Shown here: positions 33,390 to 44,045 of the stretch, piece by piece
How positions within the stretch are numbered: the stretch's first letter is position 1
How the letters are laid out: the number at the start of each line of letters is the position of its first letter
Assembly: GCA_958298945.1 (NCBI GenBank)
Contig: OY282605.1
Span: 122,880,267-122,944,266 of the forward strand
Direction of reading: 5' to 3'
Length of the DNA stretch: 64,000 nucleotides
Source of the DNA: Atherix ibis
Taxonomy: Eukaryota; Arthropoda; Insecta; Diptera; Athericidae
Notes under the pieces: model-generated
What the model saw: the letters and a program-made list of their open reading frames with translations, nothing else
What the model was told of the DNA's origin: nothing
Database searches by the model: none
Program-made: the position numbers and the translations under genes

Positions 33390-33800
33390 TAATTCTGAAA
33401 CGTCTTCATTCTATTTTTGCAACCAAGGCAGTATTTCCTCAGCATCAGTTTGGATTTAGAGCTGAGCATTACGCTATCCAGCAGTGTCCGAGCGTAGTCG
33501 ACATCATAACGTGCTCGCTAAAACGAAAGGAATACTGCCCAGGCATAATTCTTAACATATCGGATGCGTTCGACCTTGTATGACACCGTGGATTCCTTTG
33601 GAAGATGTAGCGAGTCTTGCCCTCAGGCTACTTCGACATCCTAAAATCCTATCTCTCACAGCGATATTTTCAGGTATTTGAATTTTATCCTATCTCCGCC
33701 GGTGTCCCTCAGGGTAGTATCTTAAGTCCTATACTTTACAATATTTATACCCATGATAATTCTTGTTATAATGATATCCTCATCGCAACATTTTGGATAA
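33390..33800 (+). mobile_element. Non-LTR reverse transcriptase relic
   Basis: Translations in shifting frames give HQFGFRAEH (near 33,438), KRKEYCPGIILNISDAFDL (near 33,520), then DILKSYLSQRYFQVFE and ISAGVPQGSILSPILYNIY (33,617-33,757). These are successive motifs of the palm of jockey-type RTs. There is an in-frame stop after the DAFDLV block. It is broken at 33,800 by a mariner. The same family recurs at 42,700-44,045 (minus) and at the right edge. Confidence 0.85.
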
Positions 33801-35081
33801 TAACAGTTCGGCTGAAAAGTTTATAAGATAACACAGTAAAAATATTTTTTTTGCAAAATTAATTTTTATTATTCAACATAGTTGCCTTCGAGGGCGATAT
33901 AGCGATTATACCGATCTTCCAACTTTTCGATACCATTTTTATAGTACTCTTTCGGTTTTGCCTGAAAATAGGCCTCAGTTTCGGCAATCACTTCATCATC
34001 GGTCTTAAATTTCTTGCCAGCGAGCATTCTCTTGAGGTCTGCAAACAGGAAAAAGTCGCTGTGGGGCAGATCTGGAGAATACGGTGGATGGGGAAGCAAT
34101 TCGTAGCCCAATTGATTGAGTTTGACCATCGTTTTCATCGACTTGTGACACGGTGCATTGTCTTGGTGGAACAACACTTTTTTCTTCTTCAAATGAGGCC
34201 GTTTCTTAGCGATTTCTTTCTTCAAACGATCCAATAACGCTATATAATAGTCGCTGTTGATCGTCTGTCCCTTCTGGAGATAGTCAATGAATATTATACT
34301 ATGCGCATCCCAAAATACAGACGCCATCACCTTGCCAGCCGACTGTTGCGTCTTTCCACGCTTTGGATTCGGTTCGTCGCTCGCTCTCCACTCTGCCGAC
34401 TGCCGATTGGACTCTGGAGTGTAGTGACGGAGCCATGTTTCATCCATTGTCACATATCGACGCAAAAATTCGGGTTTATTGCGCTTGAACAGCTCCAAAC
34501 ACTGCTCAGAATCATCAACACGTTGTTGTTTTTGGTCCACAGTGAGCTCAGGCGGCACCCACTTTGCACACAGCTTTCGCATGCCCAAATATTCATGCAC
34601 GATATGTCCAACATGCTCTTTCGATATCTTCAGAGTCTCAGCTATCTCGCTCAACTTCACTTTACGGTCATTTAAAATTATTTTGTGGATTTTTTGATGT
34701 TTTCTGCCGTAACCACCTCTTTTGGGCGTCCACTGCGTTCTGCATCAACTGTGCTCGTACGACCAGTTCGAAATTGACGAAACCAATATTTCACAGTTGA
34801 AATAGCTGGAGCAGAGTCCGGATAACGTTTGTCAAACCATGCTTTGGTTTCCACTGTATTTTTTTTCATCAAAAAGCAATGCTTTATCAATACACGAAAT
34901 TCGTCTTTATCCATTTTTTTTTCAATAACAAAAGTTGCTTCACTCAAAATGCTATATCTCACGAACCAATCGACCGATTGCTGTCAAATTTTGAAGGATG
35001 GTGCTTTGTGATAATTAAGTAGATTTTTGCAAGAGGCACCATGTAGACGTCAACCTTATAAACTTTTCAGCCAAACTGTTA
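33801..35081 (-). mobile_element. Nearly intact irritans-type mariner
   Basis: The terminal repeats TAACAGTTCGGCTGAAAAGT (left) and TAACAGTTTGGCTGAAAAGT (right, minus strand) continue as TTATAAG. They include the TA target on both sides. Total length is 1,281 bp. Irritans-subfamily elements such as Himar1 are about 1.29 kb and have similar ACAG..TTGGCTGA ends. It landed in the RT relic to its left. Confidence 0.95.
33869..34914 (-). pseudogene. mariner transposase with a single frameshift
   Basis: From MDKDEFRVLIKHCFLMKKNT to ALEGNYVE and TAA it spans 1,046 bases. That is one less than the 348 codons plus stop typical of irritans mariners. The only break I can find is a missing A in an A run near 34,686 (AENIKK, then IHKIILNDRKVKLSE in the next frame). 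VTMDETWLRHYTPESNRQSA, HQDNAPCHKS and YSPDLPHSDFFLF carry all three catalytic aspartates with 34 residues between the last two. LPHSD replaces the usual LAPSD. It is either very recently dead or a sequencing slip. Confidence 0.93.
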
Positions 35082-36323
35082 CAGATATCTTTATCCAGGA
35101 TAAAGTTGTTTGCACAGCCACAACTATTTTACAGTACCACATCAACTCCTAGGGGAAAGGGGTGGTACTTTGGTCCAGAAGAATTTACGTTTTAGCATAA
35201 AAGTAACTGGAAATGGTTTTGAAAAAAAAATTGGTTTTAGTTATCAAGCAGAAAACTTTTTCCTTAATAATCTCTACGAATTTTTTTCAGAAGGATTGGA
35301 TTTTTATGATACAGTATAGCTTAAGCTCCCAATAATGACCCAAATTTCGTCTCCGAAAATAATGCGCTTCAAAATTTAAATTTTTTTTAAAAGACCTTCA
35401 AAAACTTATTAAAATTTTTTTTAATTTTAATGAAAGGGGAAATATTGACTTTCATTTTTCTTTAAAGAATTTTGAACTTTTCAACATTTTTGTTTTTATG
35501 AAAAATTTTTTTTATACACTCTTAATCTCCATAATAGATAAAAAAAATTCCTATTTTCTATAGTCCTTATTGATAAGATGGACTATCATTTAGTGACTAT
35601 AAAAAATCATATTTTCCTAATTAATTTAATTAATTTTCATCAAAAAAATTATTCGTATGAAAATATTTTCTTTTTAATTTTCAAAAAAAAATCTTGTTTA
35701 TTTTTTTATAATTTTCAAAAAAAAAACTGATTTTAAATTTTGTTCAAGAATTTTTTTCCTTTCCAAAAATGTGTTCGTATACAAAAAAAAATGGCAATTT
35801 TAAAGAAAATCTTTCAACAAAAAAAAACAAACAAAATTGATTTTAAAAATTAATAAGAAAAAATTTGTTTGCACAAAAATGTATATTTGGAAAAAAAACA
35901 ACTAATTTTCGAACAAGAACCTCCTAAAATATTACATCGAAATTTTGCTGATAAAATTTAAAAATAAATAAATAAAACTAAAAATATTCCAATTATATCC
36001 TTTATTTTATTTTATATATTTTCATCTGAGCCTTGATTTGATGATGTCTTATTTTAGAAGAAGATATAAGTTTTTTTTCAAAAGGATTTGATTTTTAATG
36101 ATACAGTATAGCTTAACCTCCCAATAATGGCCCAAATTTTATCTCCAAAAATAATTGGATTCAAGATTTAAATTTTTTTCCCAAAAAGACCTTCAAAAAC
36201 TTATAAAAATGACAATAAATTTTTTTTTGTTGATGAAAGGCCAGCATTTTTTCATTTTGCCTTTCATATATTTTTGTAAAAAAAAATTTTAACTATTTAA
36301 TGTTTTTTTTTGTTTTTGCGAAA

Positions 36324-36378
36324 AAATGTCTACGCTGTCAATGTCATTTTCAAATTTTCATTGACAGCGTAGACATTT
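36324..36378. repeat. Perfect hairpin with 20-bp arms in repeat unit 2
   Basis: The arm aaatgtctacgctgtcaatg (36,324-36,343) and its exact complement at 36,359-36,378 flank a 15-base loop. The same structure appears one unit later. Confidence 0.95.
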
Positions 36379-37128
36379 GCTTAGCCCTTAAAAATATTTT
36401 AGTTAAGAGCCACTTTCAGAGATCTCGTTAGAAGTTGTTGACTATTTTCTTAAATAATTTCATTAATTTTCAAAAGAAAGAATTTTTTTCTAATATTTAT
36501 AAATAATTCTGGTTTATTTTTCTTTAATTTAAAAAAATAATTCAAGAGATTTTTCTGTCCATATTTTTTCGCATATAAGAAAATGGCATAGTTTTAAGAG
36601 AACTTTTAAACAAAAAAATAATAGGAAATTTATTTAAAAAAATTATTTTATACATAAAAATTTATCTAATAAATTAAATCACAAACTAATTATTATCTGC
36701 TCAATCGGGAGAGGTTTCGATTATCTTTTCAATCAGGAGACCTCCTAAGATATGCTCGAAGTGCATCCAAATTTTCTGTATAAAATATATAAAAAAAAAA
36801 AAAATAAAACTAAAAATTCCAATTATGTCCTTTATTTTAATTTAGTTATTTTTTTTTTCTGAATTTTTGAAATAAGTTTTTTTTTTTAAAGGATTTGATT
36901 TTTATGATACAGTATAGCTTAACCTTCTAATAATGGCCCAAATTTTATCTTCAAAAATAATTGAATTCAAGATTTAAATTTTTTCCCAAAAACACCTTCA
37001 AAAACTTATAAAAATGACAATAAATTTTTTTTTGTTGAAGAAAGGCCAGCATTTTTTCATTTTGCCTTTCATATATTTTTGTAAAAAAAAATTTTAACTA
37101 TTCAATGTTTTTTTTTGTTTTTGCGAAA

Positions 37129-37183
37129 AAATGTCTACGCTGTCAATGTCATTTTCAAATTTTCATTGACAGCGTAGACATTT
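37129..37183. repeat. Perfect hairpin with 20-bp arms in repeat unit 3
   Basis: Arms 37,129-37,148 and 37,164-37,183 are identical to those at 36,324-36,378, with an identical 15-base loop. The corresponding place in locus B has only an imperfect remnant (atttctacgctctt near 46,722). Confidence 0.95.
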
Positions 37184-38032
37184 GCTTAGCCCTTAAAAAT
37201 ATTTTAGTTAAGAGCCACTTTCAGAGATCTCGTTAGAAGTTGTTGACTATTTTCTTAAATAATTTCATTAATTTTCAAAAGAAAGAATTTTTTTCTAATT
37301 TTTATAAATAATTCTGGTTTATTTTTCTTTAATTTAAAAAAATAAATCAAGAGATTTTTCTGTCCATATTTTTTCGCATATAAGAAAACGGCAATTTTTA
37401 AGAGAACTTTTAAACAAAAAAATAACAGGAAATTTATTTAAAAAAATTATTTTATACATAAAAATTTATCTAATAAATTAAATCACAAACTAATTATTAT
37501 CTGCTCAATCAGGAGAGGTTTCGATTATCTGCTCAATCAGGAGACCTCTTAAGATATGCTCGAAGTGCATCCAAATTTTCTGTATAAAATTTATCAAAAA
37601 AAAAAAAAAAAACTAAAAATTCCAATTATGTCCTTTGTTTTATTTTAGTTTTTTTTTCTGAATTTTTGAAATGATGATGTCCTATTTTAGAAGAAGATAT
37701 AAGTTTTTTTTCAAAAGGATTTGATTTTTATGCTACAGTATAGCTTGACTTCCCAATAATGGCCCAAATTTTATCTCCAAAAATAATTAGATTCAAGATT
37801 TAAATTTTTTTCCCAAAAAGACCTTCAAAAACTTATAAAAACTACAATAAATTTTTTTTTGTTGATGAAAGGCCAGCATTTTTTCATTTTGCCTTTCATT
37901 TATTTTTTTAAAGAAATTTAAAATTTTCAATGTTTTTGTTTTTGGAAAGAAAAAATTTCTGCAACAAATCATCTACTTTAAAGATTGATTACCCAAAAAA
38001 AAAATACGTATTTGCATGAAGTCGGTTAGAAT

Positions 38033-38036
<4 letters not shown>

Positions 38037-38081
<45 letters not shown>
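38037..38081. repeat. (AG)22 microsatellite
   Basis: An uninterrupted dinucleotide run of about 45 bases near the right end of repeat locus A. The homologous position of locus B (about 47,176) has no such run. Confidence 0.95.
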
Positions 38082-38084
<3 letters not shown>

Positions 38085-38130
38085 TATGTCTGCCATTTAC
38101 TAAAACCGCAACAGACAAAATGTGGTGCCG

Positions 38131-41100
38131 TCTAATTATACGATTCTGGACTACCTATACGGCAGGTACAAATGTAAAATACCATCTAGAGTGTGCGTGA
38201 TTCTATCTAAACATACCGACCCTTAGAAGAGGTCATTTTGGATCATCGGTAACTAGTCGCACTCAGAATCACGTGCACATATTTTGTGTGGATTCGGTAA
38301 GGACGGATTCCTTCAATTCCATTTCACCTTATAAATGACCATTTAAAATGTTGCCAGTACATGTTCAGATCAGATCCTGTTGTTAAATACATTAAAAACG
38401 TAAAGGAACGGTGTGACTAGGAGAGGAACCCTTCACGGTTGAACTCTTCTGCAATGAAAATTCTGCCCCTTTTCCATCATTCGTTATCGTATCGGAGAGT
38501 ATCCTTTTTTGTTGAATTTAATTCCATTCCGAACAGAGCAGTTCATTTTATTTAATTCTAGTCTCGTTCAGTTTTGCGACAAAGAGGATGGACCAAAACT
38601 ACCACCACCACCACCGCCATCAGAAAAGGGGTGGCTAGAGTAGAACACTTTGCATGCATAAACGGACGAGTAAATTGCAATACGGAAAAATGGGATTTGG
38701 TCGAAGAGAAGGCATCTCGTCGTTGTTGGCAAATCGCAATTTATTCCGACAGACGTTTGATTACTGCACCAATTTACATTCTTAATGTGCGTCCGTCTAG
38801 TTGCAGCGCAACCACCACATCCGAGTACGTACGAGAGTATATATTAAATCAAAAATTCATTTTTGCACAAACGATTGGCAAACTAAACATGCACACTCAT
38901 AAAAAGTGACCCACGTCGATACGAATCGTAATGAGATGCTATAATCCCGCTTGAGCATGGAATTTAAAGTCATTTCATTGGATTCCCAGTCCCAGAATCA
39001 ATTCGATTCCTAGTCTATCTGTCCATTCCATCAACCATATTTTTAGGGTGAACACGACGGAAACTCTCTATCATAAACGCCACTCGAACTCGTATCAGCA
39101 GCCAGCAGCAATTTATTATTAGCCTTCTGAATGGATGGGCTCTTTGCATTAACTCAATCCCAGTCGAGAGGCGGAACAATCCTCCCACTTAGGAAGAGCT
39201 TCTTCTTCATTTTGTGTAGTTATGTATTTTCCCGTTTAGATGTCCTCGAAAAGGATTGCCAAAAAAAAAATCCAATAAAGTCAAGTCGAGTCTGGCCCAA
39301 TCAAATCAAATCACATCAAATCGAATCGAATCGAATGGGATTGAATGGAACCTAAACGAATCGATTGAAGGTGAGGGCAGGAAGCCCTTTTCGCAAGATT
39401 CTGTGACAATGATTACCCGTCAAATAGCAGACACCCGCATAGATCGCAGTTTCCTTATTTTTTCGAGGGTGCATTAAGAGCTCTTCTTCAACATGTGCTG
39501 CTAAAATTCGTTTACAATATTTCCTATCTACGCCACTGTCATTGCAGTCCCTGTTTGCCGTACTCCTTACCGTCAATCCGACCAGGCTTAGCCAACGGCT
39601 TTAACTTAATTTAAGCGCATAAACAACGTTTGCACCACAAACTTTGATAAACTCTCGTAAATTTTTTTTTTATTTATTTACGAGAACAATTCCAACCCTC
39701 GCTTTTTAGTCATGTGTACATGTGTGTGTGTGTGTGTGTGTGCATTTGATACCATGGCGGCAGCTTGAATATTTCTAATTAAGGCAGTTAGCGTTAAATT
39801 CAAATTAGTGGATCTAAGGAACCCGCAGACAATTTCGAATTTACGAAACGTGCTCTATCAGCCGATTTCGATTCTGACTAATTTCCCAAAATATCCCCTG
39901 GAGGCATACGCAATGCACTAAATAAACAGAAGTTTCGTGCACACTTGAAATCCCTTTTCGTAGCCAAAGGATGTGTGGTGTGTGGTGTCCCTTTTGCCAG
40001 TTGCTCCTTGAACATTGTAATGTTCAACAAAATGGCACTTAGCAACCACCACAAAGTGTATTTTCGATTATTTGACTACATGCCAAGTCATTACGGGACC
40101 TAAGAAGAAACTGCACAAACTAGACTTGGGGGGACATGTTCGCTAATGTTATCAGCTAATGCCGGTCCATCTCGATGACGGCTTAACGAAGCTGAGAACT
40201 TTAATAATTGCTAAGGAAGAGATTAAATTTTCGATTTACATCAAACGACTTTATTGGAATTTTTTTGTTTCTTTGAATGTTAAAGAAGGAAGCAGCGGCC
40301 ACTACTCCGGGTCAGTTTTGATTTTGATGGCCTACGGAAATTTTCGCTTCCAGTTGATTTGAGATTCACTACAGTCACCCGGACTCCATGTGACTCTGTA
40401 CGTATTTGAATCACCCACAAGAGGAAATATGGTAATTAGAGGCCATCGGCCTTCAAACAAAACCCGGAACGATATCGAATAATTACGAACACTTCTCCCC
40501 AATGGTGACGGTTGAATTTTTAATCATTCCAAGACATTTGATGCGACGTGACTGCGATCGACTAGTATCCGCCTCTTGTCTATTCTCTTCTAGTCATTAA
40601 TTAATTACGATGCGTCGATTGTGGGGTTTCCCCTGAACTTTGGCACAGTCATTAGATTCAATAAAGCATGCCATCGAACGTCAATGGTATTGATTCCGGC
40701 CAAGAATAGTCAGCGAACAATAGCGTTCGAGCTAGTAAATTGGCGACTACGGACGGTTCCGAGTCCAATTTCAGACGATATCAGTACACGCCACTATGCA
40801 GCTTTATATGATTACGAATATTTTAAAGTATTTATTACAGTCCCGTCCACGGCTCATTTTCATGTCCATACGGTGCTTCCTCTGCAATGTATCGCCGCGT
40901 CTCTGTGTCTCTGCGGATAACTCTTAACGCTTCGTACTACTTACGAATATGCGATTCCCTGTTCCCCACAAAAGTGCTTGTGTTAGTTTTGTTCATTTTC
41001 TTTGGTATTTTTTCATTATCATTTTTTTTTGTTGGGTTTTATGTGCCGCTCTGAAATTTAATCTGTCCTCGCCGTCACTGGCAATGAATCAAATCACGCG

Positions 41101-42480
41101 TACCTGTGACCAGTGACTAAGTTTTCGTATCAAGATGCGGGCCCCATCGAATCAAGAACATTCAGAGCCGTAACATAATACGTGCGATTGTATTTTCTAA
41201 TGAAACCATCGATGAAGAAAAGCCCCTTGGGGCAGGAAGGGCGGGTTGGATGATTGCTTTTTTCTATACACAAGCTCTGAGTTTGAGTTTAGCAGCTGCT
41301 TATTCTGTGTTCTGTTCTTCAGTGTGTTCGCTTTTTGAATTCGATCACAGACAGGATGTCAGGGCTTATTGATTCCATCTGACTAAGAAGGAAGTCGATG
41401 CACTAGCTCCAAGGAGAGCAGTACCAATTGCAGAACATAATCGACCAAATGGCCATTGTCCGAAAGGAATAAATGTACTTCGGGTATTGTTTGCTGTGTC
41501 AACTGTTGCGAACGACCGAAAAAGCTTCTGGCTTTTGGGTAGAAATTCGGAAATTGCCTAGACGACGGGCATGTGTTTAGGCAGCCAGCGAAATTAAGTT
41601 ATAGTATTTTTTTATTTTCGGACTGTTCTTCTGTGCTGATAATTCGATTGTGGAGTGGATGTGCAAAATGTCAAGAAGATTTGAATGAAATGTGGGCGCC
41701 GAAAGCCTATCGCAGACAACATCAAAGGAGACCGCAACATTTTTGCAGTTCAGAGTAGCACTGCGAATTCGTAAATTGCATTTGGTCCCCAATCGTGTAC
41801 ATACGAGTATATTGTACGATGGAATCGGGGACTAATCAAGTGGTTTCAAGTTTATTTAGGAAAAAAGGTGGAAATTTTTTGCTAAAACACTTTGATTGTG
41901 GTTGCGGCGGCAAAAACGGTCGGTCAGTTGACGATGACTTTTTGAACTTTGACGACGACAACGTAGCCAAAACATGGTCGAAATGGAACGGTTAACAAAA
42001 AGGGGATACATTTGTAACATTCGAGACCAGACATGGCCATGGACCAAAACGTGAACATGACACATTTTCCGTATCGAATCGCTTTCGCTTTGCCCTCAAT
42101 GAACGGCCTTTATTTGCGGTTACCAAATACGACTATCCTCCACCGACTGTGAACAACTTAACCAACATTGCCGGTGATTCCCCGTGTAAACGTTACAATT
42201 TTTCAAGCTCCCAAATGCCTAAAGTATTGGTACTGACTTGGATGGTTGAAAGTTTTGTGGTTCTGTGTTCATAAACTCCTTTGGGGGTTTTTATACGAGT
42301 ATTTCCGCAATTCGTTCCTCTATGGTATCAAGTTTGTTTGATCAAAAACAATTTGAATATTTCTCCACAAGCAGCCTTTGGCTATTAAATTTTTCTTCAC
42401 TCTTTTAATTTATTTTTTTCATCTAATGAAATTCCATATTTTATTCAAAGCAATAAAAGGGAAAGTAACGTTTGATATTG
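38131..42480. other. Less AT-rich unique block with no recognised gene
   Basis: 4.3 kb with near-balanced composition and few homopolymers, in contrast to its surroundings. Open stretches (38,574-38,909; 39,131-39,355; 40,621-40,920; 41,795-41,995) have no recognisable domain and no convincing exon phases. It includes a (AATCR)n-like run at about 39,300-39,335 and the (TG)n run listed separately. It may be conserved non-coding or regulatory sequence, or the intron of a gene whose exons are elsewhere. Confidence 0.5.
39721..39742. repeat. (TG)11 microsatellite
   Basis: An uninterrupted dinucleotide run in the unique block. Confidence 0.95.
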
Positions 42481-42973
42481 AATTCGAATTTCACTAAAAA
42501 AAAATTCTTTTGCACCCACCAACAGAGTAACATGGCTGGGAGCAGAGCAGAAAATGGTGTAGGGGAGTGACAACAATCAATAAATAAATTTTGCTTTTAG
42601 TTTTAATTAAATTTTCGATTATGGATTTTTTTTCAAATGATATATATTATTATTATCTGTAACTATAAATTTTATTGTAACAAGCAGATGACTACCAAAA
42701 GGAAGATTGACTGTAAAAAATCTCTTTAGTCTCCGATGAGTGTTTTCCTGGACAGTGTTAGAGGAGAGTTCTCCATCTCTAAAACTAGAATAGAAAATTG
42801 TGAATATGGAATATTAAATTATGGGAAGCTCAGTCAGGATTTGTATGAGCTGTATTAGCTGCCTTATTAACAACGATGACAGTATTAGAGATAGATGGGA
42901 TGTCATGAGTATGAAAATTATATGAAATGGGACCAAGAATACCTTCTTATGAGACTCCGTCTCATATAGGATA

Positions 42974-43802
42974 TACGAGGTCTGTTCAACAATTTCGAAT
43001 TTCCGCGGGTTACGTATATTCGATTTTCGATTTTTGTGTGGCGTTATGTTGGTACTCATATCTCTCACTTATGCCGATAAGTTCGTGTTTTGGCTCGTCT
43101 TTGATTTTTGCTCAATTTCGACCAAAAACAGCATCGCATTAACATTGCTAAGGAGCTGTTGCTCCAGAGGGTCATAACTGGTGACGAATCATGGGTTTAT
43201 GGTTCTGACGTGGAAACCAAAGCTCAATCATCTCAATGGAAGCTGCCGGACGAGCCAAGACCGAAAAACCGCCAAGTTCGGTCGAATGTGAAGGTTTTGC
43301 TTACAGTTTTCTTAGATTGCAGGGGCGTGGTGCATCATGAGTTTTTTGCCATAGGGTAAAACGGTTAATAAGGAATATTACCTGCACGTTATGCGCAAGT
43401 TGTGCGAAGCAATCGACCAGAAACGCCCGGATTTCTGGAAGAACAAAAATTGGCTTCTGCCATTTTTGGCCAAAAACAACACAATAACAATGCCGCAGCC
43501 ACCATATTGCCCAGATCTGCCCCCCTGTGACTTTTTCTTGTTCTCAAAACTGAAGAGCCCCATGAAAGGACGACGCTATGCTACGATTGAGGAGATAAAG
43601 ACGAGCATCGAAGGAGGAGCTGAACAAGATCACAAAAAATGATTTTTTGAAGTGCTTCGAGGATTGGAAAAAACGTCGGCACAAGTGTATAATATCTGTT
43701 GGGGATTATTTTGAAGGGGACAAAATAGATATTCATGAATAAAAAAATAATGTTTGAAAAAAAAACCACAAAATTCGCGATACTTTTTGAACGGATCTCG
43801 TA
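42974..43802 (+). mobile_element. Internally deleted mariner inside an RT relic
   Basis: The ends TACGAGGTCTGTTCAAC (left) and TACGAGATCCGTTCAAA (right, minus strand) are inverted repeats starting with TA. Length is 829 bp instead of ~1.3 kb, because the N-terminal DNA-binding region and part of the catalytic core are missing. Confidence 0.9.
43108..43735 (+). pseudogene. mariner transposase pseudogene lacking catalytic Asp 2
   Basis: Frames give KELLLQRVITGDESWVYGSD, then SSQWKLPDEPRPK and NKNWLLPFLAKNNTITMPQP, then YCPDLPPCDFFLFSKLK and EDWKKRRHKCI. The HHDNAPAHTS-type block that should follow NWLL is absent although the frame stays open (43,391-43,642), so about 16 codons were lost in frame. 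There is also a stop at 43,357-43,359. It resembles the SETMAR-type mariners; the subfamily is not firmly assigned. Confidence 0.85.
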
Positions 43803-44045
43803 TTTCTGAGGAATAAGAGCTAACTTCTACTTGAAAATAACATTGCTAGAGATATGAATTTATAATAAGGTAGTGTGTTGTGAAGGGAGAAAGCTCTTTA
43901 TTCTAGGATGCCACACACCATCAAAAGCTTGGGCGACATCTAAAAATACTCCTGGGCAATACTGTTTCCTTTCAAGGCATTGCTGGATTGTGGAGTATTC
44001 GGATCGGAGACCAAATCGGTGATCGGCAATAATTCTTTCTTTATT

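Larger units (their letters stand above)
35200..38130. repeat. Complex repeat with internal tandem ~0.8-kb units (locus A)
   Basis: The motif atacagtatagctta recurs at 35,309, 36,101, 36,907 and about 37,733 (spacing 792, 806, 826). The sequence between is repeated too, including ggcccaaattttatctcc, accttcaaaaacttataaaa, gaaaggccagcattttttca and aaattccaattatgtccttt. The fourth unit is truncated. The start (agcataaaagtaactggaaa, 35,199) and end (aagattgattaccc, 37,980) recur at locus B (45,755-47,225) around fewer units. No coding capacity is seen. It behaves like a non-autonomous mobile or satellite-like element of unknown class. Confidence 0.8.
42700..44045 (-). mobile_element. Non-LTR RT relic (minus strand) split by a mariner
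   Basis: Minus-strand reading from 44,045 downward gives IIADHRFGLRSEYSTIQQCL, then ERKQYCPGVFLDVAQAFDGV, which is RT motif A with its catalytic Asp. The mariner 42,974-43,802 interrupts. On its other side the reading continues GILGPISYNFHTHDIPSISN, then TAHTNPD, and a degraded tail. The last part closely resembles the RT at 63,846-64,000 (NILGAILYNFYTHDIPSDPN). Stops are present. The YADD box itself is degraded. Confidence 0.85.

Noticed and set aside
33801..35081. Functional active mariner
   Set aside because: The assembled sequence has a one-base frameshift in the transposase. It is annotated as a pseudogene, with the caveat that the A run may be miscalled.
38574..38909. 111-codon ORF in the unique block
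   Set aside because: No family resemblance, a Thr run from ACC repeats, and no flanking splice pattern. Length is possible by chance in balanced-composition DNA.
40621..40920. 99-codon ORF
   Set aside because: No recognisable motif or start context. Not supported as a gene.
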